In this document: in pieces, positions 1-7,709 of the stretch
How the letters are laid out: each line of letters starts with the position of its first letter
How positions within the stretch are numbered: position 1 is the first letter of the stretch
Translations under genes and position numbers: made by a program
Source of the DNA: Candidatus Woesearchaeota archaeon
Lineage (GTDB): Archaea; Nanobdellota; Nanobdellia; Woesearchaeales; GW2011-AR9
Length of the DNA: 23,006 bases
NCBI GenBank assembly: GCA_016188105.1
Contig: JACPIL010000059.1
Span: forward strand, 1 to 23,006
Reading direction: 5' to 3'
The notes under the pieces: model-generated
The model's input: the letters and a program-made list of their open reading frames with translations, nothing else
What the model was told of the DNA's origin: nothing
Databases searched by the model: none

Positions 1-512
1 GGAACTTCAGAGTGGGTTTTCTGTAATACTACTATGCTTTTTCCTTTCAGTAAGGCCAGAGTAGCGTCTCGCCTATCAAGGACGACTAATCCATATACAT
101 TATGATCAACCATGATATCTTCCAGAATATCGGTAACGAAGTTTTTGTCACAGCGGTAGATGCGTACATTTAATGGCACTGGAGGTTCAACGCTCCAGAC
201 TCTGAAATCTTGCTTGCCCTCTCCAGCAGCGATATTCCCAGAGAAGACAGCTAACCCATTAATAGGTGTTTTAGGAAACCCTCTAAGGTGCTGGATCATT
301 TTTTCCAAAGCGCCTTGCACGTTTTTTCTGGTAGAAGCAGACTTGATGTTAGAGGCAGTTCCCTGCTCTTCGGCCAAGTGCTGGATGATTTTGAATATTT
401 CATATCCCTGCGGAATGTAGACAGTAACAAACTCAGTATGGGGAGCCTTATGGCTCTTTAATTCATTGATAGTTTTTCTTAAGTGCAGTCTTTCAGTTGC
501 AGTTAAAGTCAT
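1..512 (-). CDS. prf1: Peptide chain release factor aRF1, N-terminal part (cut by window edge)
   Basis: Archaeal class I release factor, which recognises all three stop codons in the ribosomal A site and triggers peptide release. The visible 170 residues cover domain 1 and the start of domain 2. The decoding motif reads GTASNIKS at residues 51-58 (NIKS at 55-58), followed by TRKNVQGALEK, and the second stop-recognition motif YxCxxxF is Y119-C121-F125. The reading frame stays open to base 1 and ends at HSEVP, just before where family members carry the GGQ catalytic loop, so that part lies outside the window. The ATG at 512 lies about 26 bp from the centre of a TATA-like box that overlaps the upstream kinase stop codon, so the mRNA is probably leaderless. 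Identification is very secure from the two diagnostic motifs. Confidence 0.95.
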   Translation of the reverse strand, partial: MTLTATERLHLRKTINELKSHKAPHTEFVTVYIPQGYEIFKIIQHLAEEQGTASNIKSASTRKNVQGALEKMIQHLRGFPKTPINGLAVFSGNIAAGEGKQDFRVWSVEPPVPLNVRIYRCDKNFVTDILEDIMVDHNVYGLVVLDRRDATLALLKGKSIVVLQKTHSEV

Positions 513-534
513 AGCAGAGAAATATAATGTGTAT

Positions 535-542
535 TTTATAAA
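535..542 (-). promoter_or_regulatory. TATA-like box for aRF1
   Basis: TTTATAAA on the minus strand, centred 26 bp before the aRF1 ATG. It overlaps the last codons and TAA of the upstream kinase gene, so aRF1 can have its own leaderless transcript although it follows an operon. Confidence 0.6.
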
Positions 543-1024
543 CGTTTGTTTAGTTCTTTTAGTATCTTCTTCTCGTCCATTCCTTTCGCAGTATCGAAGA
601 TTAGAATTTTATGTTTTCCTTCTTTTGCTTCTATCAGACAGACTTGAAAAATTTCTGCATCCAGATTCTCGCGGATTTTCTTCTGGGGGTATTTTCTTCT
701 CTTTAACCGCGCTTCTAGTTTTTTGAGGTCAGAACAAGTTAGGACAATGCATACATTTACTAATTTCTTCGGCAATAAGTGGCTGATATGAGAATCGATA
801 ATCAATCCTTTTTTTGATTGGTCTAGTTTTTCTTTTACCAGTCTTTCGAATTTGCTGTAATTAATATCATAGCTCTGTTTAGAACGATTATAGCCAGTAG
901 AAATTTTTTTGTAGTAATGGTGGAGGTCTAGACGGTCTAGATGTAGTTTTTTTGCAAGAGATTTTGCCAGCGTTGATTTTCCTACGCCGGGAGAGCCGGA
1001 GATGGATATTACTACTTTAGACAT
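536..1024 (-). CDS. AK6/Fap7-type adenylate kinase (P-loop NTPase)
   Basis: A 162-residue P-loop kinase of the AK6 (Fap7/hCINAP) type. In eukaryotes and archaea this family has adenylate kinase/ATPase activity and helps mature the small ribosomal subunit; that role is carried over from the family, not shown here. Walker A is GSPGVGKST at residues 10-18. The family's conserved centre (IIDSHISHLL, about residues 75-84) and the LID-like stretch RRKYPQKKIRENLDAEIFQ (about 109-127) are clear, and the length is usual for the family. Its ATG overlaps the 3' end of the upstream permease gene by 8 bp (ATG inside AATAATGTC), so it is probably translated from the ABC transporter transcript. aRF1 starts 23 bp downstream. 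Confidence 0.88.
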   Translation of the reverse strand: MSKVVISISGSPGVGKSTLAKSLAKKLHLDRLDLHHYYKKISTGYNRSKQSYDINYSKFERLVKEKLDQSKKGLIIDSHISHLLPKKLVNVCIVLTCSDLKKLEARLKRRKYPQKKIRENLDAEIFQVCLIEAKEGKHKILIFDTAKGMDEKKILKELNKRL

Positions 1025-2801
1025 TATTCTTATCCCGCTTTTCCTGCTGCCTATGCTTCAGATGACGGTGTTTCATAAAACCAGAGATGAAATGCTTATG
1101 CACTAAGTATTCTACCACCAAAATAATCGCAAACAATCCAACCGCATAGCCAATCAGAGAAGCAACTTCTACCCACACTGCGCTAATATCGGCATTGAAC
1201 AAGAACACTTCCCGTATAATACTTTCAGAAATAACAAAAGGATTAAGAGCAGTTATTTTACGGACAAGGGGGGAAATGCTTTCAATAGGCAGAACTACTC
1301 CCGATACGAACAAGAGTAAGCTTCCGGTAGAAATAGAGGCTAAGGTGCCAGTTTCTTCTGACTTAAAGGCATAACCGATTCCCATCCCCATGAAGGAAAA
1401 GACTGATGAAGATAATAGTAATACTCCGGCTACGGGCAGCATATAAAAGATGCTTTCTTTCAAGAAGACCATGGAAACGCCCAAGATGATCACTACTTGA
1501 ACCAGGGTGATCAGCAGTGTAGTAAAGAACGTTGAAATAACAAAAGTGCCTTTTCGCAGCGGCAGAAAGTAATTCCGAAAGAAAGCTGGGCTATTTTTTT
1601 CCATCATCACCAAGGTTGTTCCTAAGAGTAAAGAGGAAAACATCACCACTAACACTAACAGTGCGGGAAATAAGTAATTAAGATAAGTGCTCTCAGGCGC
1701 AACAGGTTCGATTCTGGTTATGAGCGGAGAAGAAATAACATTAGCGTCAGTTACTTTTTGTGATTCTAATGTTGTTTTAATCTGGCCTAAGCCTTGCTGT
1801 ACATTATCCAAAGCACCGACACTTTCTTGCATGGCCTGGCTAGCAGAACTTAAACTAGAACTGGAAGAAATAACTGCTTGAGAAGCGGCGGTTAATTTAT
1901 TTTGGGTTGCTGTCAAGTCTTGTTCTAATAAAGTTAAAATGGAAGATAAACTTTCAGAAGCGGTGGAATTGCTGCTGGTATTAGTGCTGTTAGTGGCGCT
2001 AACAACAGCGCCGCTGAGGAGCGCATCTACTTTTTCTAATTTAGTTTCAATATCATTGAGGCTGTTTAATATCTGGGCGTCGTTTGTGATATTTGCTGCC
2101 TCTACTGCTTCTCGAGCATCATCAACTTCTACTAAACTATTTTCTACCTCTAAGGAGAGCGAACTTTTGATAGTGGTCAAGGCTTGGGGATTATAAGTGC
2201 TTGCAGGCAGATTCAAGTCTAAAGCACCAAGCTGTTGACTAACTGACAGTGCTGAGGCAGAGGCAGCGGAACTTTTTTCCTTGACGCCGTTTAGTTCAGT
2301 GCTTTCTTCACTAAGTTGAGTTTTTGCATCAGCAACGGAAGTAAGGATGCCGCTGGTCAATCCCTGGCTAATCTCTTGTGATTTTAGATTAAATTTACTT
2401 CCTAAGTTTTCCTGGATCATCCAGACTAAATTTATCTTACTTGGATCGACATAAAAGGTTACTTCTTTCTGTTGATTATCTTCTACTTGCAAACTTTCAG
2501 GTATGGAGAGACAAGTATGGACGTATCCGGCCTTAATATCTTCCACACAATCATCGACAGTTGTTTCATATTTAATGATTTTAAATTCCTGTTCTTGCAA
2601 AGAAGTGATTAAAGATTCCACATCTTCGCTGAAGGCAGGAGCATAAACCCCGATATTTAATCCGTAGCTAGAAGAGGTGTCGTATGATAATCCTAAGAGG
2701 AGCATAATCAACAAAGGAGCGAAAAAGATGACTAATGCGGAGGTCTTTGAACGCACCAGCAACCTAAGGTTCTTTTTAATTAACAGCCAGATCGATTTCA
2801 T
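1017..2801 (-). CDS. ABC-2 type transporter permease with long extracytoplasmic helical domain
   Basis: Membrane subunit of an ABC-2 family exporter, 594 residues. One transmembrane helix lies near residues 21-39. It is followed by about 330 residues outside the membrane, where residues about 155-345 are very rich in Ser, Ala, Leu, Gln and Thr and look like long helical or coiled-coil repeats. A C-terminal block of about five to six helices runs from about 373 to 575, with a basic His/Lys/Arg tail. This architecture resembles ABC2_membrane_3 and YhgE/Pip-like permeases. The ATG lies 4 bp after the ATPase stop, so the two form one exporter. The substrate cannot be told from sequence; export of a lipid, polymer or peptide is possible. 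Confidence 0.85.
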   Translation of the reverse strand: MKSIWLLIKKNLRLLVRSKTSALVIFFAPLLIMLLLGLSYDTSSSYGLNIGVYAPAFSEDVESLITSLQEQEFKIIKYETTVDDCVEDIKAGYVHTCLSIPESLQVEDNQQKEVTFYVDPSKINLVWMIQENLGSKFNLKSQEISQGLTSGILTSVADAKTQLSEESTELNGVKEKSSAASASALSVSQQLGALDLNLPASTYNPQALTTIKSSLSLEVENSLVEVDDAREAVEAANITNDAQILNSLNDIETKLEKVDALLSGAVVSATNSTNTSSNSTASESLSSILTLLEQDLTATQNKLTAASQAVISSSSSLSSASQAMQESVGALDNVQQGLGQIKTTLESQKVTDANVISSPLITRIEPVAPESTYLNYLFPALLVLVVMFSSLLLGTTLVMMEKNSPAFFRNYFLPLRKGTFVISTFFTTLLITLVQVVIILGVSMVFLKESIFYMLPVAGVLLLSSSVFSFMGMGIGYAFKSEETGTLASISTGSLLLFVSGVVLPIESISPLVRKITALNPFVISESIIREVFLFNADISAVWVEVASLIGYAVGLFAIILVVEYLVHKHFISGFMKHRHLKHRQQEKRDKNNV

Positions 2802-2805
2802 GTGT

Positions 2806-3762
2806 TTATTTTTCGCGGGAGGTTATAATCTCAAATATCTCGTCTAGGGATGGATGTCTGATGTCTAGGTCATGAAGATACAGGTTCTCTTCTTGGATGG
2901 CAGTTAAAAGTCCAGTGACAGTTTTAGTAATATTTTTTGGGTGAACAACCAAGAGGTGGTCTTTATCAATGATTCTATCTATGGGCAATGTTTTTAGGAT
3001 GGAAATAAGCCGTTCCTTATTGTCGCCAGGACTGAGGGAAAGGGTAAAGTTATCTTTGGAATATGATTTTCTGATTTCATCGATATGACCTTGACTGTGC
3101 ACTCTTCCAGTATGTACAATAGCAATCTTGTTACAAGCTCTTTCCAGCAAAGCCAGATGGTGGGAGGCGATGACTAAGGTAACCCCTTGCTTATTTACTT
3201 GCATCAAAAAATTCATGATCTCTTTCTGCAGCATTGGATCAAGGTCGGCAGTGGGTTCGTCCAAAACTAGGATTTTTGGTTTATGGACTAAACTACAGGC
3301 GATATCTAATCTTTTTTGCATTCCGCCAGAAAGATGTTCAGCCAGTTTGTTTTGATGCGATAATAGATCAGTAGCTTCAAGCAAGCCTTTAATGTTGTTT
3401 AGGATAGTTTCCTTTGGTAATTTGTACAACTGTCCAAAATGCAGCAAATTTTCGAGCACAGTTAATTTTGGATAAAACGAGTTGTGTTGAGGAGCATAAC
3501 CAATAAGATCTTTTATTCTGTGCAGATTTTGGTGCAAACTTTCTGGACCATGGGCAGCTTTGAAATGATGTAATACTTCGCCTTCGCTAGGCTCAAGAAA
3601 ACCAGCAACAAGGTTCAACAAGGTAGTTTTGCCGCTGCCAGAACGGCCAATGATGCCGAGAATATCTCCCTCTTCAATGGTTAAATTTACGTCTCCGAGA
3701 ATAGAATTATTCCCAAAGCTCTTGCTAACCTCTTTTAACTCAATGAGTTTCAAACCATTCAC
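2806..3762 (-). CDS. ABC transporter ATP-binding protein
   Basis: ATPase subunit of the exporter whose permease follows directly downstream. From the chosen start (318 residues) Walker A is GRSGSGKTT at 39-47, the Q-loop is Q92, the signature LSGGM is at 144-148, Walker B ILVLDEP is at 164-170 and the switch histidine is in SHH (H201). A C-terminal extension of about 100 residues ends in SLDEIFEIIT, typical of ABC-2 exporter ATPases. The frame stays open upstream to 3888, but that extension (MLDFLKHVLF...) is unlike the family and runs through the TATA boxes. I therefore place the start at GTG 3762. A TTG at 3753, giving MKLIELKEVSKSFG, is an equally reasonable alternative. Confidence 0.92.
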   Translation of the reverse strand: MNGLKLIELKEVSKSFGNNSILGDVNLTIEEGDILGIIGRSGSGKTTLLNLVAGFLEPSEGEVLHHFKAAHGPESLHQNLHRIKDLIGYAPQHNSFYPKLTVLENLLHFGQLYKLPKETILNNIKGLLEATDLLSHQNKLAEHLSGGMQKRLDIACSLVHKPKILVLDEPTADLDPMLQKEIMNFLMQVNKQGVTLVIASHHLALLERACNKIAIVHTGRVHSQGHIDEIRKSYSKDNFTLSLSPGDNKERLISILKTLPIDRIIDKDHLLVVHPKNITKTVTGLLTAIQEENLYLHDLDIRHPSLDEIFEIITSREK

Positions 3763-3790
3763 CTTTTTGAGATAGATTATAGCCGGATAA

Positions 3791-3798
3791 TATATAAA
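3791..3798 (-). promoter_or_regulatory. TATA-like box for the ABC exporter operon
   Basis: TTTATATA on the minus strand, centred 32 bp before GTG 3762. A second box, CTATAATC at 3775-3782, is centred 25.5 bp before TTG 3753, so the exact start is ambiguous. It sits back to back with the secF promoter. Confidence 0.5.
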
Positions 3799-3838
3799 TG
3801 TTATGTGGAAGGAGAAGTGTTGGTACTCTAGCACAATC

Positions 3839-3846
3839 TTTATATA
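3839..3846 (+). promoter_or_regulatory. TATA-like box for secF-secD
   Basis: TTTATATA centred 25.5 bp before ATG 3868. This fixes the SecF start at 3868 rather than the upstream in-frame TTG at 3853 and predicts a leaderless secF-secD transcript. Confidence 0.6.
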
Positions 3847-3867
3847 TCTGCCTTGAAGGAAAAGGAC

Positions 3868-4764
3868 ATGTTTCAGAAAATCAAGCACATTTATGAGACC
3901 AAGTATAAGCTGTTGATGATCATTCCTCTTCTGCTTTTAGTTCTAGCTTTAATGCAGATTGGCTTTCAATATGCAACTACTGGAGATTTTGTCAATAAAG
4001 GAGTTTCTCTTAAAGGTGGCTCAACAATTACGGTTACGAAAGAACTTTCAATTTCTTCTTCTGATTTAGAAAAATCTTTGCAGCAGCAGTTTCCCAATGT
4101 TGGAATGACTGTGCGCACCTTAAGCGCTGCAGGACAAACTACTGGCATTGCGGTTGATTCAGCTTTACAGGATTCTACGGAGATAGATGCGTTGGTAGAC
4201 ACTCTTGCCGACCGCTTTGAGTTGAAAAAAGCAGATTACAGTGTGGAAGTAGTAGGATCATCCTTAGGAGAAAATTTTTTCAGGCAGATGCTAATTGCTT
4301 TAGTGTTTTCTTTTTTATTGATGGGGGTGATGGTCATTTTGTATTTTCGGGTTTTTATTACCAGTTTAATGGTTATTTTGGCTGCATTTTGTGATATCGT
4401 TATAACGCTAGCTATTTTCAATCTTACTGGCATGCAGCTGCATCCGGCAGGTATAGCTGCTTTTTTAATGCTGATTGGTTACTCTGTTGATGGGGAAGTG
4501 GTCATCTCTTCACGGCTGATCAAGCGTCGTGATGGAACGGAATTACAACGCATTTACGGCGCTCTGAAAACAGGATGGACCATGACTCAGACTACTTTGG
4601 TAGCAGTAATAGTGGCTTTAATTTTTGTGCAAAGCGAAGTGGTTAAACAGATCATGCTTATTTTATTGATTGGGTTATTAGTTGATACCATTGTGACGTG
4701 GGTCCAAAATGTTGGAATATTACGTTGGCATTTAGAGAAAAAACATAAATCGAGCGGGCAATAA
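3868..4764 (+). CDS. secF: Protein-export membrane protein SecF
   Basis: SecF, 298 residues, an accessory translocase subunit acting with SecD on the outer face of the Sec channel. TM1 lies near residues 16-34 and is followed by the P1 domain, which opens with the SecD/F signature SLKGGSTI (about 48-55). Five further membrane helices follow from about residue 139. The TM4 motif is IGYSVDGEVVISSRLIKRR; bacterial SecF has GYSLNDTIVV here and archaeal forms usually have VDxD, so this protein keeps the first Asp and has Glu at the second position. It is cotranscribed with secD, which starts 2 bp after its stop, in the archaeal order secF then secD. The start is chosen by the TATA spacing. Confidence 0.95.
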   Translation: MFQKIKHIYETKYKLLMIIPLLLLVLALMQIGFQYATTGDFVNKGVSLKGGSTITVTKELSISSSDLEKSLQQQFPNVGMTVRTLSAAGQTTGIAVDSALQDSTEIDALVDTLADRFELKKADYSVEVVGSSLGENFFRQMLIALVFSFLLMGVMVILYFRVFITSLMVILAAFCDIVITLAIFNLTGMQLHPAGIAAFLMLIGYSVDGEVVISSRLIKRRDGTELQRIYGALKTGWTMTQTTLVAVIVALIFVQSEVVKQIMLILLIGLLVDTIVTWVQNVGILRWHLEKKHKSSGQ

Positions 4765-4766
4765 CC

Positions 4767-6353
4767 ATGGGAAATAAAATTACAAAGATTTTTCTGAACT
4801 GGAGAGTTTTGCTGCTGGTTACATTGTTATTTTTCTCGATACTGGCAATCAGGCCGAACATATTTGGAACAGAGGGTGTCGAGATTAGTTCTATGCTGGT
4901 TAATTCCTCTGTGGCGGAAGCTGGCTTAAGCAACCCCGCTTCCAAAATTCTACCAACTGCTCGAGAGCGCATACTTTCAGTAAATGGCGAGGAAACTAAT
5001 ACTGTTGAGGATTATTATGCGGTAGTTTCTCAACTTCAGGCAAATAGAACCATACGCTTAGAAACGAATGAACGAGCGTATACCTTTCTCGCTCCGCAAA
5101 GTAGCGATGGAGAGGTCGATCTAGGCATCAAAGTTAGGGAAGCTTCTTTCTCTAATTTGCGAATGGGATTAGATTTAGAAGGTGGAACAAGAGTATTGTT
5201 GCAGCCAGTAGGCGGTATTTCTGAAGAAGATTTGGAAACGACTGTCGACAGTTTGAAAGAACGGCTTAATGTGTATGGTTTACGCGACATCGTTGTACGT
5301 AGCGCTTCTGATCTTTCTGGAAATGATTTTATTCTGATTGAAATTGCCGGCGTAACTGAAGATGAAATCCAAGAGTTGCTGGCAAAACAAGGTAAGTTCG
5401 AAGCAAAGGTAGGAAATCAAACCGTTTTCTTTGGCGGGAAAAAAGATATTACCTATGTTTGCAGAAGCGCGGATTGTTCTGGTATTGATCCCAACTTCGG
5501 CTGCCAGCAGTTTGATGCAGGCTACCATTGCCGATTTGCATTTCAAATTTCGCTCAGTCCGGAGGCGGCACAACATCATGCTCTCATCACTAAAAATCTA
5601 AAGACTATTTCCGAGCAAGGTGGCTGTTATTTAGCTGAAGATTTAGCTCTTTATCTTGATGATGTGGAAGTAGATAGGTTGCGTATCGGATGTGAATTAA
5701 AAGGAAGTTCAACTACAGATATTCAGATTTCAGGTTCTGGCGCAGGGGTTACACAAGCTGACGCAGTGAACGACGCGTTAAAGAATATGAAGAAACTGCA
5801 GACTGTTCTTCTTACAGGAAGTTTGCCAGTGAAATTAGAAGTGGCAAAGCTAGATACTATCTCTCCTAATTTAGGGAAGGAATTTTTACACAATGTGATG
5901 TTGGTTGGCGTACTAGCCTTAGTTGCGGTATCTGGAGTAGTGTTGTACCGTTATAGAAAGGTAGTTATTATTTTTCCAATGTTGTTGGTTATGCTGAGCG
6001 AGCTAGTATTAATTTTAGGATTTGCTGCTTTAGCGAAATGGAATCTGGATCTGGCTTCCATCGCGGGATTGATTGTGGTAGTAGGAACGGGCATGAACCA
6101 TTTTATTGTTATTACCGACGAGACTTTGCGGAAAGAAGCAGAAGCTCTTGATTGGAAGACTAGAATTAAGAATGCTTTGTTTATCATCATGGGCGCGTAT
6201 GTGATTAATTTGGGTAGTTTGATTCCCTTGTTCTGGGCTGGAGCCGGGCTACTGAAAGGATTTGCGCTCACCACTATTGTGGGAATGTCGGTCGGTGTTT
6301 TGATTGCCAGGCCAGCATATGCTACCATTGTGAAGATTCTATTGGAAGAATGA
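4767..6353 (+). CDS. secD: Protein-export membrane protein SecD with PDZ-like segment
   Basis: SecD, 528 residues. TM1 lies at about 13-29, the signature MGLDLEGGTRVLL at 133-145, the P1 domain runs to about 360, LDTISPNLGKEF sits just before TM2, and the C-terminal helices span about 375-520. Three features stand out. First, residues about 36-108, between TM1 and the signature, read like a PDZ domain (VNSSVAEAGL, RILSVNGEETNTVEDY). Second, P1 has six cysteines (232, 237, 246, 255, 287, 309) suited to disulfides outside the membrane. Third, the TM4 motif is VGTGMNHFIVITDE (439-452), with N444 where the family usually has an Asp linked to proton-driven function. The gene is translated from the secF transcript and no clear SD is visible. 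Confidence 0.95.
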   Translation: MGNKITKIFLNWRVLLLVTLLFFSILAIRPNIFGTEGVEISSMLVNSSVAEAGLSNPASKILPTARERILSVNGEETNTVEDYYAVVSQLQANRTIRLETNERAYTFLAPQSSDGEVDLGIKVREASFSNLRMGLDLEGGTRVLLQPVGGISEEDLETTVDSLKERLNVYGLRDIVVRSASDLSGNDFILIEIAGVTEDEIQELLAKQGKFEAKVGNQTVFFGGKKDITYVCRSADCSGIDPNFGCQQFDAGYHCRFAFQISLSPEAAQHHALITKNLKTISEQGGCYLAEDLALYLDDVEVDRLRIGCELKGSSTTDIQISGSGAGVTQADAVNDALKNMKKLQTVLLTGSLPVKLEVAKLDTISPNLGKEFLHNVMLVGVLALVAVSGVVLYRYRKVVIIFPMLLVMLSELVLILGFAALAKWNLDLASIAGLIVVVGTGMNHFIVITDETLRKEAEALDWKTRIKNALFIIMGAYVINLGSLIPLFWAGAGLLKGFALTTIVGMSVGVLIARPAYATIVKILLEE

Positions 6354-6362
6354 GAATTTATT

Positions 6363-6860
6363 CTATCCTTTCAAAGCTAACCTAATCTGATCAGCAACAT
6401 AGGGCAGAATAAATGCTCCAGCAAAGATAATGGCAACGATCCAGGGATTGTGCGGCTGAAGATTTAATTGCAAACTTTCTACAAAACGGTTGGAGATAAG
6501 CACCATGATAACTGCATTTCCTGCGCCGATAAGGGGTACAATTATACTGGCAATCCGGTGATGTTTTTTTTCTAATAAGCCAATGTCGGTGATCAAGAAA
6601 TTGTAGAGGAATCCAATAGTTATGGCAAGTACTGCGATAATGCCGTAGAGGAATCCGGTATCAAGAGCAATAAGAAAGGGGATTAATATCAATGCAACGG
6701 TAAGATTAGCAAAAATAATCACCAGTAAGGCGCTCCAGAAAACTATTTTGGAAAAAAAAAGATCGTGTGCGGTTGCTCGATCAAGAATTTCTTCTGCTCT
6801 TCTTAATTCATCTTCTCGCCAGCCTTTTTGGGCTAACTCCCGTCTTCTTTCTACTTTCAT
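6363..6860 (-). CDS. Four-helix membrane protein of unknown function, downstream of MinD-like ATPase
   Basis: Not recognised as a named family. It has 165 residues. A charged N-terminal segment (about 1-36, with RRRELAQKGWREDELRRAEEIL) is predicted to be an amphipathic helix. Four hydrophobic segments follow at about 40-66, 68-90, 102-123 and 138-159, joined by a short basic loop (EKKHHR). The ATG lies 1 bp after the stop of the MinD-like gene, so the two are cotranscribed. A membrane partner for the ATPase is a reasonable but untested idea. The gene converges with secD across 9 bp, leaving almost no room for separate terminators. Confidence 0.75.
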   Translation of the reverse strand: MKVERRRELAQKGWREDELRRAEEILDRATAHDLFFSKIVFWSALLVIIFANLTVALILIPFLIALDTGFLYGIIAVLAITIGFLYNFLITDIGLLEKKHHRIASIIVPLIGAGNAVIMVLISNRFVESLQLNLQPHNPWIVAIIFAGAFILPYVADQIRLALKG

Positions 6861-6861
6861 T

Positions 6862-7572
6862 TTAATGTCCTAAGGCTAGGTGCTGAGCAACTTTTTTGAA
6901 TTCTTTTGCTGGCTTGGAACGAGGATACAAATATGTTAAGGGCATTTGCTTATGGGTTGCTCTGCGCACCTTGCGGTGATATTTGACGTTGGCAAGTAAC
7001 GGGTATTCTAAAATGCTTTCCACTTCTTTTTGTGTCAATTCATCCTTGCCGCCATTGGTCATGTTGAGAATAATTCCGCTGACGGTGTTATTATTTTCTT
7101 TTGCCAGCTGGATAGTCTTAAGCGCATCCATGACCGAGCTGAGAGTTGGATTTACAACCAGAACTACTTCATCAGTGCTTTTGAGAATTTGATGGACATC
7201 ATATCCTAATCCGCTGGGAGCATCGATAAGCACAAAATCAGCAGTATTTTTGAGCAAGTCAAACAGTTTATTGAGCTTCTGGGGGTTTGTTTTTTGATAT
7301 TCACTTAAAGAGGGAGAGGCGGGAATTAAAGAAATGCCGCTTTCGTGGAGGTAGGTAATTTCTTTGAGACTTTTTTCTTTGCGGAGAAATTTGTTAAGAG
7401 TTCCTTCCGGATTGACGAAACCGAGCTGGATGGCTAAATTTGGCGTTACAATATTGGCATCGACTAAAATCACTTCCTTTCCCATGGAAGCAAGAGATTG
7501 TCCTACGTTGAGAGAAGAAGTAGTTTTTCCTACGCCTCCTTTTCCTGAGACAAAAGCGATGAACTTAGTCAT
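6862..7572 (-). CDS. MinD/ParA-family P-loop ATPase
   Basis: A 236-residue ATPase of the MinD/ParA (SIMIBI) class. The deviant Walker A is KGGVGKTT at 11-18, with the signature lysine at K11. Switch I is VDANIVTPNL (37-46) and the Walker B/switch II region is LIDAPSGLGYD (115-125). The C terminus is basic (RKVRRATHKQ, PRSKPAKEFKKVAQHL) but lacks the short amphipathic tail of bacterial MinD, so membrane binding, if any, may depend on the four-helix protein encoded next. Archaeal MinD homologues act in positioning of surface structures and other complexes; the target here is unknown. No MinC or FtsZ gene lies in the window. A TATA-like box 29 bp upstream supports the ATG. Confidence 0.92.
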   Translation of the reverse strand: MTKFIAFVSGKGGVGKTTSSLNVGQSLASMGKEVILVDANIVTPNLAIQLGFVNPEGTLNKFLRKEKSLKEITYLHESGISLIPASPSLSEYQKTNPQKLNKLFDLLKNTADFVLIDAPSGLGYDVHQILKSTDEVVLVVNPTLSSVMDALKTIQLAKENNNTVSGIILNMTNGGKDELTQKEVESILEYPLLANVKYHRKVRRATHKQMPLTYLYPRSKPAKEFKKVAQHLALGH

Positions 7573-7597
7573 GTTTTATGATTAAGGGAAAAGGATT

Positions 7598-7605
7598 ATT
7601 TAAAT
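7598..7605 (-). promoter_or_regulatory. TATA-like box for the MinD-like operon
   Basis: ATTTAAAT (palindromic), centred 29.5 bp before the ATG at 7572, giving a leaderless or nearly leaderless transcript. Confidence 0.5.
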
Positions 7606-7680
7606 ATTCTGTTGTGGTAGAAGCTAGTAGAATAAGAGCCCTAAAGTCTTTTAGCAACATATTTTCAAAGCCAGTAAACT

Positions 7681-7688
7681 TTTTATAT
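7681..7688 (+). promoter_or_regulatory. TATA-like box for the Tat-signal protein
   Basis: TTTTATAT centred about 25 bp before ATG 7710. It shows that the 44 upstream in-frame codons (from 7578) are not part of the gene. Confidence 0.55.
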
Positions 7689-7709
7689 CCGTTCCATTTT
7701 TCTTATTAC

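Noticed and set aside
3763..3888. N-terminal extension of the ABC ATPase reading frame (MLDFLKHVLF...)
   Set aside because: It runs through two TATA-like boxes and does not resemble ABC ATPase N termini; the GTG at 3762 or TTG at 3753 is more likely.
7578..7709. Upstream 44 codons of the Tat-protein frame
   Set aside because: The Tat motif begins at the ATG at 7710, and a TATA-like box lies inside the extension.
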